38,105 nt of DNA from CAZEVY01 sp964515555 (GTDB lineage Bacteria; Acidobacteriota; Terriglobia; Bryobacterales; Bryobacteraceae). Position numbers and translations under genes: made by a program. The DNA lies in NCBI GenBank assembly GCA_964515555.1, contig CAZEVY010000044.1, positions 1 through 38,105 of the forward strand, written 5' to 3'. The notes beneath the pieces were generated by a model. That model was not told the DNA's origin, made no database searches, and saw only the letters and a list, made by a program, of their open reading frames with translations. This document shows, one piece after another, positions 12,620 to 21,345 of this stretch; the stretch's first letter is position 1; each line of letters opens with the position of its first letter.

Positions 12620-13653
12620 AACAGCCTCGCCGCTTCCCGGTCGAAGATCGTACGGTAAACCAGCTCGTAGGCCTCCACCATCGTTTCGATGGAGAAGAAT
12701 CGCTGGACTCGTCGCCGGCAGGCTCCGCGATCGATCTCCGGGAGACGATTCAGGCGCTCGGCGGCTTCGTCGACGCTATGCACCAGGAATCCCGTCCTCC
12801 CCTCCTCGATCACCTCGCGGCACGACCCCAGGTCCATGGCGATCACCGGAACGCCGGCGGCGTTGGCTTCCGCCAGGACCAAGCCGAACCGCTCAGGGAT
12901 GGTGTTGAGGTGCAGTAATGCGCGGGCTCGCTCGAACAACTCGTTCTTGCCCGGCACGCCCACGGGGCCGACGTATCGGATCTGCCGATCGAGTTGCGGC
13001 TCCACCAGCTCCCGGAAGTAGGTCTTGTCCTGGATGATGCCTGCGATCAGCAGCGGGAGCCCGCTCTTCCGGGCGACCTCGATCGCCAGATGGACGCCTT
13101 TGTCCGGGTGAATGCGGCCCAGGAAGATCAGGTGATCGCCGCCGCGCTCCTGGAACGGGTACAGCGACAGATCGATGCCGTTGTATACCGTGGCCAGGTA
13201 ATTCAGCCCCGGCGCACGATCCGCGGTGCTGATGGAGACGAAATACCCGTCGCGATATTTTTCGTAGACGGACATGATCCTCGGCGACGAAAAGCCGTGG
13301 ATCGTCGTCAGGACGGGCGTATTCACCAGGCGCGTGTAGGACAGAGCCATGAAGTCGTAGTGGCTGTGGATGAGATCGAACTCGGCGGCGTGTTCGAAGG
13401 CCTCGGAGATGTGAAGGTACTCGGCCACTTTGGGATCGGCGGAGGGATCCTCCTCGTATCCGTGCGGTACCACGGCATGCAGCCGGGCGCTGGTCGCCGA
13501 ATCCCCGGTGGCGAACAGCGTCACATCCCAGCCGCGGCCGACCAGGCCTTCGGCGATGTTGCCCGCGACCGTCTCCCATGCGCCGTACTGCCTCGGAGGC
13601 GTTCGCCAGGCGACCGGCGACAGGACGGCCACTCTTCGGCGGGGAGCGTTCAT
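12616..13653 (-). CDS. GT4-family glycosyltransferase
   Basis: This 345-residue GT-B fold retaining glycosyltransferase has an N-terminal acceptor domain (VAVLSPVAWRTPPRQYGAWE, FDLIHSHYD, TIHGF) and a C-terminal donor-binding domain. The donor domain contains YNGIDLSLYPF, FLGRIHPDKGVHLAIEVARKS, the GKNELFERARALLHLNTIPERFGLVLAEANAAGVPVIA stretch with the E-x7-E motif, and REVIEEGRTGFL. There is no signal peptide or membrane helix. The stop overlaps the short GH130 start and the ATG at 13653 overlaps the long GH130 stop, both as ATGA. Close coupling with two GH130 genes suggests the donor is GDP-mannose and the product a mannoside, but this is inference. Confidence 0.9.
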   Translation of the reverse strand: MNAPRRRVAVLSPVAWRTPPRQYGAWETVAGNIAEGLVGRGWDVTLFATGDSATSARLHAVVPHGYEEDPSADPKVAEYLHISEAFEHAAEFDLIHSHYDFMALSYTRLVNTPVLTTIHGFSSPRIMSVYEKYRDGYFVSISTADRAPGLNYLATVYNGIDLSLYPFQERGGDHLIFLGRIHPDKGVHLAIEVARKSGLPLLIAGIIQDKTYFRELVEPQLDRQIRYVGPVGVPGKNELFERARALLHLNTIPERFGLVLAEANAAGVPVIAMDLGSCREVIEEGRTGFLVHSVDEAAERLNRLPEIDRGACRRRVQRFFSIETMVEAYELVYRTIFDREAARLL

Positions 13654-15116
13654 GCGACGTTCGGTTCCATGGCAGCCAGCACATCGGCGAGTGCGACCGT
13701 GGCGAAACCCGTGGCGTGATCGGCGAGGCCGTAGGGGATGACAAGCTCGCCGCCGTGGAGCAACACGCCGCAGGTATAGACGACGTTCGGCACGTAACCC
13801 TCACGCTCGGTCTCGTTGGGCTGGAGCAGCGGCTCCGGGAGCCGGCCGATCACCCGCGAGGGATCGTCGCGATCGAGGAGGAACGCGCCTATCGAGTAGG
13901 TTCGCATCGGGCCGACACCGTGGCTCAGGACCAGCCACCCGGCCTCGGTTTCGATGGGAGATCCGCAATTCCCGACCTGGACCAGTTCCCACGGAAAAGT
14001 GGGCTTGAGGAGCACGCTTCGGTCATTCCAGAAGTGGACATTCTCGGAGAACATCAGATAGATGCTCTCGTTGTCCTGGCGGGAGAGCATGACGTAGAGC
14101 CCGTTGATCTTCCGCGGGAAAAGCGCCATGCCCTTGTTCTGAGCGGCCGGGCCGTTCAGAGTGATGAATCGAAAGCGAAGAAAGTCGGAAGTTTCCACCA
14201 GCTCGGGCAGCACGATTTTTCCGTCGAAGGCAGTGAAGGTCGCGTAGTAGACGTGCGTGCCGTCATCGTTTCGGAAACATACAAAGCGGGCGTCCTCGAT
14301 GCCGTTGCGCTGCGAGGGCGTGGCCGGGAAGAGAATGCGCTCGGAGATCTCCTGGCCGGGCTGAAACTGGACTTCGTAGTTGGACCGCGCCAGTATCCAG
14401 ATCCCCTGAGAGGCGTTCTGATCCTCCTGCGTCATCCCATCCGGCAGCCGGAACTGTTCCGCCTTGATTGCGGCGCGAAGCTCCTCCATGGAGAACGAGT
14501 CGCCGAGCTTGCTCATGACGCGCCGGGGGAATTCGCCGGTCAGTCCCAACTCGTCGAGCTTCCGTCCGAACAGCGGCTTCTCGTATTCCGGGTTTGGGAT
14601 CTGACGCGGCTCGTTGAGAAAACCCGTCGGAGTGAAGACCTCGATGCGGTGATCGGCGTGGATGACTCCCGTTCGAAAAGTGATCGAGGAGATGTGCCCC
14701 TCCCCGGTGGCGCGGAGGCTGAGGATGAAGCGTAGCGCTCCGGCCGGCAGGCCAGTCTGGTCGGTGTGCGGAACGATGGACGGATTGAAGAGCGCGGCGG
14801 ACTCCAGCGAGTATTCGGCCAGGAAGTAGGAGCCGATCAGCAGTCGTCTGTTTTCGGAGGGTTCCCCATCCGCCGGCATCGACTCGCGGACCTTCTCGAA
14901 GCGTTCCAGAAGGAGACCGCGCATCCGTTGGTGCCGCCCGGAAAAGCCCGTGATGACTTCCTCGACCAGCGGACCAATCCGGTCTTCCGGCAGCGACATG
15001 ATTCTCGTGATGATTCGGGCAGTGCGTTCCGACGTCCCCGGACTGAAGGGCCGCAGGAGAACGCGCGAAGGGTCGGGATGAAGGATGGAGTCCGTGCGTT
15101 TGACGGGAATGGACAT
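13650..15116 (-). CDS. GH130 family protein, long form with N-terminal helical extension
   Basis: This 488-residue protein consists of about 190 N-terminal residues that are mostly helical (RIITRIMSLPEDRIGPLVEEV, RLLIGSYFLAEYSLES) and a GH130 propeller. The propeller has SQRNGIEDARFVCF, where the Asp of the IEDAR box is the expected catalytic acid, then KINGLYVMLSRQD, GNCGSPIETEAGWLVLSHGV and GYVPNVVYTCGVLL. The tail DHATGFATVALADVLAAM matches the family end. The ATG at 15116 has AAGGAG upstream with an unusually short gap; earlier in-frame codons to 15698 belong to a shadow. It lies 20 bp after the GT fusion gene and overlaps the GT4 gene by 4 bases. It probably acts on the product of the flanking transferases. 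Confidence 0.87.
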   Translation of the reverse strand: MSIPVKRTDSILHPDPSRVLLRPFSPGTSERTARIITRIMSLPEDRIGPLVEEVITGFSGRHQRMRGLLLERFEKVRESMPADGEPSENRRLLIGSYFLAEYSLESAALFNPSIVPHTDQTGLPAGALRFILSLRATGEGHISSITFRTGVIHADHRIEVFTPTGFLNEPRQIPNPEYEKPLFGRKLDELGLTGEFPRRVMSKLGDSFSMEELRAAIKAEQFRLPDGMTQEDQNASQGIWILARSNYEVQFQPGQEISERILFPATPSQRNGIEDARFVCFRNDDGTHVYYATFTAFDGKIVLPELVETSDFLRFRFITLNGPAAQNKGMALFPRKINGLYVMLSRQDNESIYLMFSENVHFWNDRSVLLKPTFPWELVQVGNCGSPIETEAGWLVLSHGVGPMRTYSIGAFLLDRDDPSRVIGRLPEPLLQPNETEREGYVPNVVYTCGVLLHGGELVIPYGLADHATGFATVALADVLAAMEPNVA

Positions 15117-15136
15117 GATCTCCTTACCGGGGCCGA

Positions 15137-17425
15137 CTACTCTTCGGCCGCGATCGGTTCCTGGAAACTGGTGAGGATGTCCTGCGCGAGCCGCATCTCC
15201 GCCAGCGACAGCAGGAACGCCAGGGTCGATTCCCCGCCCTGGTTCCCATTCACCCGATCCACGTGCAGCCCGTCTCGGCAGCCGCCCGTCTCGGGAGAGT
15301 AGAGTTCCAGTGCGAGGTCGTTCCAACCGATGAACCAGTCGAAGGCGCGTTGCGCCTGTTCGTACCACCAGGGGTCCGCCGTGGCGCGATACGCCTCGAG
15401 ACATGCCGAGACGGTCGCCTGCGCCTCGACCGGCTGCTGATCGAAATCGGCGCGCGTGCCGCCACGGCGGTAGAACCCGTTGCTGCCGATGGGCCGGAAG
15501 TGACCCTTCTCGGAGGTTTGCAGGTCCGTGAGCCAGCGCAGGGCTTCGAGCCCCCGATCGAGCACCACCTGTTGTCCGGTGGCCTGTCCGCTCAGAATCA
15601 ACGCGTGCGCGAGCTTTGCGTTGTCGTACGAGAGTTCCTCTTCGAACCAAAGCCAGTCCGGTTGGGCGACGGCGTCGAACAGCTTCATGAGCCGGCACGT
15701 CAAGGTCTCCCGTGTCTGATTGACCAGGCTGTCGCCGCTCAAACGGCGAAGATATTCATGAATGCCGATCAGGCCGAACGCCCACGCCCGCGGCGACGTA
15801 AACCCGGTCAGCGCCGGCAGCGCCTGCGCGAAGAGCTGGCCCGCCATCATCTGAAAGCTCCGGAACGGCGAGCGCCCCACGCCGATGCCGAGCGCCCAAA
15901 GCGCCCTTCCGTGGCAATCCTCCGATCCCGGCTCGTCCAGCCATCGGCGATCGAAACTCAGGTGGTTGTGGAAGCGTTTCGTCTTGATGTCGAAAGCGTG
16001 ATGCAGGAAGGCCGCCGAGGTCGTGGCGAGCGTGCGGATGCCTTGCGGATCCTCGTCCAATTCGCCCAGGAGAACCGCCAGGACAAACGCGCGGGCGTTG
16101 TCGTCGGTGCAATACCCCTCGGAGAAATTCGGGACGCTGAATACCGCGTGCTGGAAGACGCCCGTGGAATCGGTCATCCGCGAAAGGTGGCTGAGCTTGA
16201 CTTTCGGCAGTTCCCGCGGTTTCAGGTCGAGCGTCTTGGCGGCGAGAAATCTCCGCGACTGGGCCGCCACCTCGAGGCGGGAACACTCGAAGGAGCGCAT
16301 GTAGATTTGAGCCACGTTGCTCCACACCATCTCGCGGCCGATGCGGTAGGCGTTCTTTCGAATGGCATGGCGGCGCGTGTCGTCCTTGAGCAACCCGATC
16401 ACCTCGCGGGCGATCGCCGTCGCGTCGCCGAACGGGACCAGCACGCCGCGGTCGTCGGCCAGCAATTCCGCCGCGTGCCAGTAGGGAGTCGACACCACCG
16501 CCTTGCCGGCGCCGAACGTGTAGGCGAGCGTGCCCGAAGTGATCTGGGCCTCGTTCAGATAAGGCGTGATATAGAGGTCCGCGGCGCCGATGAATTCCTT
16601 GAGGTTCTCGATCTCCACGAACTCGTTGTAGAAGATTACGTTCCTGTCGACCTTGCTTTTCCGCGCGAGGATTTCGAGGCTGAGCCGGTAGGCCTCGCCG
16701 TGCTCCCGCAATTCGTTCGGATGCGTGGCGCCGAGCACGATGTACACCACCTCGGGAAACTCCGCCAGAATCCGCGGGAGCGCCTGGAGCACGAACTCGA
16801 TGCCCTTGTTCGGCGACAGGAGGCCGAATGTAAGGAGCACCACCTTTCCCTCGACGCCGAACTGATCCTTGAAGTATGTCGGGTCGACGAAGCCGACGTC
16901 CGGTATGCCGTGCGGGATCAAGTCGATCTTCGCCGGCGGGGCCTGGTAGATGGTCTCCAGCATGCGCCGTCCGCGCTCGGCCATCACCACCAGCCGGGTG
17001 GAGAGCGAGATCAGCCCCTCCATCACCCGCCGCTGATCCGTCTTCGGGTCGCGCAGGACCGTGTGGAGCGTCGTAACAACGGGCATTCGCAGTTCCCGCA
17101 GCAGCGCCAGTATGTGACCGCCGGCGGGTCCGCCGAAGATGCCGAATTCGTGCTGCAGGCATACCACGTCGACGTTGCTGATATTCAGAAAGTCCGCCGC
17201 GCGCAGGTACGACGACAGGTCCTGCTCCTCGATCTCGAAGCGAACCACCTCCGGGTACTCGTAGCCGCCCGGCACGTCGTTGACCGACACGGCCAGGCAC
17301 TGGCTTTGCGGGTGCGCCCCGGCCACGGCCGCCAGCAGGTCTGTGGTGAAGGTGGCGATACCGCACTTCCGCGGCAAATGGTCGCCGACAAAGGCGATTT
17401 TCCGGACTTTCGATGTTTCCTTCAT
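15137..17425 (-). CDS. GT4 glycosyltransferase fused to an (alpha/alpha)6 glycosidase-like domain
   Basis: This 762-residue bifunctional-looking cytoplasmic protein has a GT4 domain at residues 1 to about 390: IAFVGDHLPRKCGIATFTTDLL, VCLQHEFGIFGG, TTLHTVL, IPHGIPDV, FGLLSPNKGIEFVLQALP, and ADLYITPYLNEAQITSGTLAYTFGAGKAVVSTPYWHA. From about 395 to 745 it has a helical toroid-like region with repeated aromatic motifs (YCTDDNARAFVLAVLL, SEDCHGRALWALG, SYDNAKLAHALILSG, FDQQPVEAQATVSACLEAY, GGCRDGLHVDRVNGNQGGEST), resembling (alpha/alpha)6 glycosidase or epimerase folds. It is one of two transferases in the operon. Its start overlaps the sortase stop as ATGA. The fusion suggests that synthesis and trimming or sensing of one glycan are combined. 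Confidence 0.87.
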   Translation of the reverse strand: MKETSKVRKIAFVGDHLPRKCGIATFTTDLLAAVAGAHPQSQCLAVSVNDVPGGYEYPEVVRFEIEEQDLSSYLRAADFLNISNVDVVCLQHEFGIFGGPAGGHILALLRELRMPVVTTLHTVLRDPKTDQRRVMEGLISLSTRLVVMAERGRRMLETIYQAPPAKIDLIPHGIPDVGFVDPTYFKDQFGVEGKVVLLTFGLLSPNKGIEFVLQALPRILAEFPEVVYIVLGATHPNELREHGEAYRLSLEILARKSKVDRNVIFYNEFVEIENLKEFIGAADLYITPYLNEAQITSGTLAYTFGAGKAVVSTPYWHAAELLADDRGVLVPFGDATAIAREVIGLLKDDTRRHAIRKNAYRIGREMVWSNVAQIYMRSFECSRLEVAAQSRRFLAAKTLDLKPRELPKVKLSHLSRMTDSTGVFQHAVFSVPNFSEGYCTDDNARAFVLAVLLGELDEDPQGIRTLATTSAAFLHHAFDIKTKRFHNHLSFDRRWLDEPGSEDCHGRALWALGIGVGRSPFRSFQMMAGQLFAQALPALTGFTSPRAWAFGLIGIHEYLRRLSGDSLVNQTRETLTCRLMKLFDAVAQPDWLWFEEELSYDNAKLAHALILSGQATGQQVVLDRGLEALRWLTDLQTSEKGHFRPIGSNGFYRRGGTRADFDQQPVEAQATVSACLEAYRATADPWWYEQAQRAFDWFIGWNDLALELYSPETGGCRDGLHVDRVNGNQGGESTLAFLLSLAEMRLAQDILTSFQEPIAAEE

Positions 17426-18039
17426 GCGGAGTCTCCAACCCTTTCGGCCCGCACGATGAATCGGGATGGAGCGGCGCCGACGAAATAGAACGGATAGCAG
17501 GTGACCAGAGTCAGCACCTCGTTTTCACTGGGGTTCAGCACCGAGACCTCCGTGGGTGCGACGACCCTGGTGGACACCACGCGGTAGCGATAGGCGCCGC
17601 GCAGCGTGGTGACCTGGATCAGGTCGTTCCGGCGAATGTCTTTCAAAGGCCGAAAGAAGGAATCGCGATGTCCGGCAAGACCCGAGTTGCCGGGTTCGCC
17701 CGGAAGCGGCGTGCTGGAAATGTGGCCGATCGCGCGCCGCAGTGTGTCCTTGCCGGTTCCTTCGAAAACAACCGCCGACAGGCCGAGGCGAGGGATCTCG
17801 ATCCGGCCGATGAGGCCGTCCGGAGCTATGGCAGGCAACGCCTCCTGCCGCCGCGAAGCGGTGGCGCGCGCGTCCCGCAGACGCCGCTCGAGCTCGAGGT
17901 CGGCGCGCTTCTGAAAGATCGAGGAATCCACCCAGACGAAGGCGCAATAACCCAGAAGCGCGACAGCGCCGGCAAACAGGGTGCGCTGGGTCCACAACAG
18001 AATCCGCCGGACGGACGCTCTTTCCACAGTCAGTTTCAT
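17422..18039 (-). CDS. class D-like sortase
   Basis: This 205-residue membrane-anchored transpeptidase has one N-terminal membrane helix (ILLWTQRTLFAGAVALLGYCAFVWV), then a periplasmic sortase barrel. The catalytic residues are visible as H124 in LAGHRDSFFRPL, C181 in TLVTCYPFYFVGAAP and R193 in SRFIVRAERV. The TLVTCYPF box and GRIEIPRLGLSAVVFEGT are typical of class D/E sortases. I set the start at ATG 18039, which overlaps the VWFA gene stop as ATGA; 60 further open codons upstream are shadow. It overlaps the GT fusion gene by 4 bases. A candidate substrate with an LPATAS tail is encoded at 21346-22107. Confidence 0.92.
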   Translation of the reverse strand: MKLTVERASVRRILLWTQRTLFAGAVALLGYCAFVWVDSSIFQKRADLELERRLRDARATASRRQEALPAIAPDGLIGRIEIPRLGLSAVVFEGTGKDTLRRAIGHISSTPLPGEPGNSGLAGHRDSFFRPLKDIRRNDLIQVTTLRGAYRYRVVSTRVVAPTEVSVLNPSENEVLTLVTCYPFYFVGAAPSRFIVRAERVGDSA

Positions 18040-19268
18040 TTGACGGGGGCGTGCGGCCCGCCACCAGCAACATAGCCGGCGCGGGTCCGAACGACGAGCT
18101 TGTCCGCACCCCTTCCGGCAACGACTCGAATCGCCCGAAACGCGCCCGGCCGTTCGGCGCCATTGGAAAGGTATCCGACGGTGTACTGGTGACGGATATC
18201 GCGGGCGATGCCTTCGCAAATCTCCACAAGCTCGTTCCTGTGGGCGGGGAAAAAGGCCTCGCCGCCCGTCGTCCGCGCCAGGCTTCGGAGCACCCTCGGA
18301 TTCCGGTCCGGATCCCCCGGATCGAAGACGCCGATGGTGTAGACGATGGCGTTTGATCGTTGGGCGGATTCCAGGACTTCGGCCAAGGTGCGGCCGCTGG
18401 CGTTGTCGCCGCCATCGCTGATCACGATCAGCACCTTCTTGTCGCGACTGCCTTCGCGTAATCGCGCCAGGGCTTCGCCGATCGCGTCGTAAAGAGCCGT
18501 CTGGCCCGTCGGCGGCGCCATGGAGATCGCTCGCTCGAGTAGATCGGAGGAGCCGGTGAACCGGACGGCCTCCGGCAGGCCCAGAGTCACCTTTTCATTG
18601 AAGTTCACGACGAACAATTCATCATTCGGATTGCTGGACCGCACGAACGCCCGCGCTGCGGCGATCACTTCCCCGAGCTTTGGCCGCATGCTTCCGCTCT
18701 TGTCGACGACCAACCCAACAGTCACCGGAATGTCCTCGTTACGGAAAAGCCGGATGGACTGCCGGACACCGTCTTCGTAAACGGCAAAATCCTCCTGGCG
18801 CAATCCGGAGGCGAATCGGCCGCTTCGGTCGCGTACCGTCGCGTGCAGGACCACCAGGTCCACGTTCACCGCGATTCGAAGCGATCCCTGCTCCTGGCCG
18901 CCGCTCGCGGTAGGCGCCTGCGCGTTGGCGCCGCCCGCCAAGGCGATCAGAAACAACATCGGAAGCACCGCCCGGGAAGCGAGCCTCTCACCGCGGGAGT
19001 CACCGCTTCCGTCCGGCGATCCGCCAATGCCTCGCCGCACCGGAGCCCGCCGGGCGATGCGCATCGTGGCCCAGTCGTAGGGAAGGTGGAGTCCGCATTC
19101 CAGGCACACGAGGTACGTTCCCGTCATACTCTGCGATGCGCCGGCGCTATCGGAGCGCCGAGGCGTCATGGGGAAGCTCGTTCTGCGATGGGCGCAGCGC
19201 AGCAACCGGTCCGCGATCGCCCGGCAACCCATGCGAACGGCGTCGATGATTGTGGGGAAGCGATCCAT
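18036..19268 (-). CDS. VWFA-related protein with an N-terminal Cys/His motif
   Basis: This 410-residue protein has three parts. Residues 1 to about 75 hold C25-x-H27 and C55-x2-C58 (LRCAHRR, YLVCLECGLHLPYDWATMRI), which looks like a small zinc-binding module of a kind I associate with acidobacteria. A hydrophobic stretch VLPMLFLIALAGGANAQAP (about 101-119) would cross the membrane or act as an internal signal. The remainder is a VWFA-related domain of acidobacterial type with the metal-site motif DKSGSM (189-194), TGQTALYDAIG and ISDGGDNASG. The ATG at 19268 has GGGAG five bases upstream, so the N-terminal module belongs to the protein. No LPxT-type sorting signal is present at its C-terminus. 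It overlaps the sortase gene by 4 bases. Confidence 0.85.
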   Translation of the reverse strand: MDRFPTIIDAVRMGCRAIADRLLRCAHRRTSFPMTPRRSDSAGASQSMTGTYLVCLECGLHLPYDWATMRIARRAPVRRGIGGSPDGSGDSRGERLASRAVLPMLFLIALAGGANAQAPTASGGQEQGSLRIAVNVDLVVLHATVRDRSGRFASGLRQEDFAVYEDGVRQSIRLFRNEDIPVTVGLVVDKSGSMRPKLGEVIAAARAFVRSSNPNDELFVVNFNEKVTLGLPEAVRFTGSSDLLERAISMAPPTGQTALYDAIGEALARLREGSRDKKVLIVISDGGDNASGRTLAEVLESAQRSNAIVYTIGVFDPGDPDRNPRVLRSLARTTGGEAFFPAHRNELVEICEGIARDIRHQYTVGYLSNGAERPGAFRAIRVVAGRGADKLVVRTRAGYVAGGGPHAPVK

Positions 19269-19298
19269 TCCGTCTCCCTTCCGATGGGCTGCATGAAG

Positions 19299-19514
19299 TC
19301 AGTTCTTCCGCTTTCCCGCGATCAGCATGCCGGCCCCGCCGAAGATCATGATCGCGCTCACGACCGGCGAGACCTTCTGCTCGCGACGGGTCTCGATTTC
19401 GACGGAAACGCCGACCGCCTTCACCGTGTCCCGCCCGGAGCTGCGAATCGGTGCTACAAGCGAAACAAGGCCCAGAACGAGCGCCGCCAGCCCACTCCAG
19501 AACAGAACCTTCAT
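19299..19514 (-). CDS. small two-helix membrane protein
   Basis: This 71-residue protein has two membrane helices, VLFWSGLAALVLGLVSLVAPI and VSPVVSAIMIFGGAGMLIAG, joined by a hydrophilic segment with VSVEIETRREQKVSP, and ends in KRKN. GGGAGA lies upstream of ATG 19514. I recall proteins of this layout as conserved hypotheticals in acidobacteria and other soil bacteria; no function is known to me. It lies 22 bp after the malic-type enzyme and 30 bp before the VWFA gene, so it is probably cotranscribed. Confidence 0.75.
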   Translation of the reverse strand: MKVLFWSGLAALVLGLVSLVAPIRSSGRDTVKAVGVSVEIETRREQKVSPVVSAIMIFGGAGMLIAGKRKN

Positions 19515-19536
19515 TCGTCTCCCTTCGAATCTCTCG

Positions 19537-21267
19537 TCAGATCGCCTGTATCCGGCGATACTCTGGTTGCCACATCGCGTCCTGCACTTGCTGAACGATG
19601 TCGTCGAACTTGACTCCGGCTAGTCCCTCCGCCTCCGCCGCTTCGGCGACGGCGGCGGCCACGGTCGCCGACACGCTGCGCAGGTCGTTGATGTGGGGGA
19701 GAAGCGACGCCCCCGCCTGGCGGACTGTCACCAGACTGGACACGGCGCTCGCAGCCGCTACGAACATCCCTGCACTGATGCGTGCGGCCCGCGACACGAT
19801 CGCGCCCAGGCCGAGGCCCGGGTACAGCATGGCGTTGTTGATCTGCGCGATGGCGTAGGTGACCCCCTTGTGGGTGACCGGCCCGAACGGACTACCCGTG
19901 GCGATCAGCGCCCGCCCGTCGGTCCAGGAGATCAGGTCGGCCGGGGTCGCCTCGGCTCGCGCCGGCGGATTGGAGAGCGCGAAGATGATCGGCCGCTCGG
20001 TGTGCGCCGCCATGTCCCTGACGATCCCTTCGGTGAAGCTGCCCGATGCGGCCGAGGCGCCGATCAGCATGGTGGGCCTGACGCGACGAACCACCTCAGC
20101 CAGGTCCGGACCGCGGCCATCGCCGCCGTGCTTCCATCCCTGGGTTTCGGGGGCCGGGCGCGCGTACGGCACCTGGTGGTCGTGGAGGTGGCCGTCCATG
20201 TTCCCGGTGAGCAAGCCCTCCCGATCCACGCACCAGAATCGCGCGGCCGCTTCACCGTCGGATAGGCCCTCCCGCACCATCGCTCCCCGAATCTGGTCGG
20301 CGACGCCGATGCCTGCCGTGCCGGCCCCGAAGATCACCACGCGATGGTTGCGCAGCGGCGTTCCGCAAACACGCACGGCGGAGATCACCGCGGCCAGCGT
20401 GATCGCGCCGGTGCCTTGAATGTCGTCGTTGAAGGTGCAAAACCGGTCGCGGTACTTCTCGAGGATGCGCCGTCCGTTGCCCGGCGCGAAGTCTTCCCAC
20501 TGCAGCAGCGCGTGCGGGAACAGCTTGGTAGCCGCGCTGGCGTAGGCCTCGATGAAGGCGTCGTAGCGTTCGCCGCGGATTCTGGCGTGCCGGTTGCCGA
20601 TGTACATGGGATCGTTGAGCAGACTCTCCCGGTTGGTGCCGACATCGAGCATCACCGGGATCACGCGCGTCGGATCGATTCCGCCCGCCGCCGTGTAGAT
20701 GGCCAGTTTGCCGATCGAAACCTCGATGCCGCCCACGCCCCAGTCGCCGATTCCCAGGATCTGCTCGGCATCGGTCGCCAGAATCAGGTCGATGTCGCCG
20801 GGAGTGGCGCCGAAGTTGTCGAAGGCCTCCTCGATGGCGTCGGCATGATCGATCGAGAGGTACACCCCGCGCGGGCGGCGGCACTCGTGGTGGTACTGTT
20901 CCATCGCCAGGCCGACCGTCAGGTCGTTGACGATCGGGATCATTTCGCGCAGGTGCTCGGAGAAGAGCCGGTAGAACAGCACTTCGTTGCGGTCGTGGAG
21001 GGCGGTCAGGTAAATGTTCCTGCCCAACGCGTCCGTCAGCCGTTCGTACTGGATGTAGGCGCGCCGGACCTGCGCGTCGAGAGTGCTGATTTCCGGCGGG
21101 AGCAGGCCGGTGAGCCCGAGCTCTCTTCGTTCCTCGGGCGTGAACGCCGTCCCCTTGTTGAGCAGCGGCGAATTGAGCACAGTGAGCCCGCGCGCCTTGG
21201 TCTCGATGCAACCATTGCCGTTCAACCGGGTGACCGGCGCCAGCTGCGGGATCGCTGTCTTTCGCAT
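19537..21267 (-). CDS. malic/malolactic enzyme family protein with an altered active-site tyrosine position
   Basis: This 576-residue protein covers the whole malic enzyme fold (E. coli MaeA has 565 residues). The N-terminus LNSPLLNKGTAFTPEERRELGLTGLLPP, the Lys region GGIEVSIGKLAIYTAAGG (K187), metal-binding WEDFAPGN and FNDDIQGTGAITLA, the NAD-binding VVIFGAGTAGIGVADQI, and ALSNPPARAEATPADLISWT are all present. The usual (V/I)YTPTVG motif reads IVNDLTVG, with Asn114 where the catalytic Tyr is expected. TDAEQILGIGDWG and YIGNRHARIRGERYDAFI look closer to malolactic enzymes. The enzyme should act on malate, giving pyruvate or lactate plus CO2, but the missing Tyr makes the reaction uncertain. 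GGGGGAGG lies 7 bases upstream of ATG 21267. Confidence 0.85.
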   Translation of the reverse strand: MRKTAIPQLAPVTRLNGNGCIETKARGLTVLNSPLLNKGTAFTPEERRELGLTGLLPPEISTLDAQVRRAYIQYERLTDALGRNIYLTALHDRNEVLFYRLFSEHLREMIPIVNDLTVGLAMEQYHHECRRPRGVYLSIDHADAIEEAFDNFGATPGDIDLILATDAEQILGIGDWGVGGIEVSIGKLAIYTAAGGIDPTRVIPVMLDVGTNRESLLNDPMYIGNRHARIRGERYDAFIEAYASAATKLFPHALLQWEDFAPGNGRRILEKYRDRFCTFNDDIQGTGAITLAAVISAVRVCGTPLRNHRVVIFGAGTAGIGVADQIRGAMVREGLSDGEAAARFWCVDREGLLTGNMDGHLHDHQVPYARPAPETQGWKHGGDGRGPDLAEVVRRVRPTMLIGASAASGSFTEGIVRDMAAHTERPIIFALSNPPARAEATPADLISWTDGRALIATGSPFGPVTHKGVTYAIAQINNAMLYPGLGLGAIVSRAARISAGMFVAAASAVSSLVTVRQAGASLLPHINDLRSVSATVAAAVAEAAEAEGLAGVKFDDIVQQVQDAMWQPEYRRIQAI

Positions 21268-21297
21268 GCCGCCGCCTCCCCCTTCTTCAACAACGAT

Positions 21298-21329
21298 CGC
21301 GCAGCGCGCTTCGAACGGCGCGCCGCGCG
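21298..21329 (-). terminator. strong hairpin between the LPATAS gene and the malic-type enzyme
   Basis: Twelve-base arms (CGCGCAGCGCGC and GCGCGCCGCGCG on the plus strand) pair with a single G-U wobble on the minus-strand RNA around an 8-base loop. It fills most of the 78-bp spacer. Only a weak T-rich stretch (ATCGTTGTTG) follows on the minus strand, so it may terminate partially, attenuate or process the transcript. Confidence 0.5.
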
Positions 21330-21345
21330 ACGGATCGCTTGCCGC

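Noticed and set aside
15263..17488. 741-codon open frame on the plus strand
   Set aside because: It lies antisense to the GT4 fusion gene, is rich in Arg, His, Val and Ala, and has no recognisable domain. Long antisense frames are common in GC-rich coding DNA.
18036..18100. VWFA protein as a sortase substrate
   Set aside because: Its C-terminus (RAGYVAGGGPHAPVK) has no LPxT motif or membrane helix.
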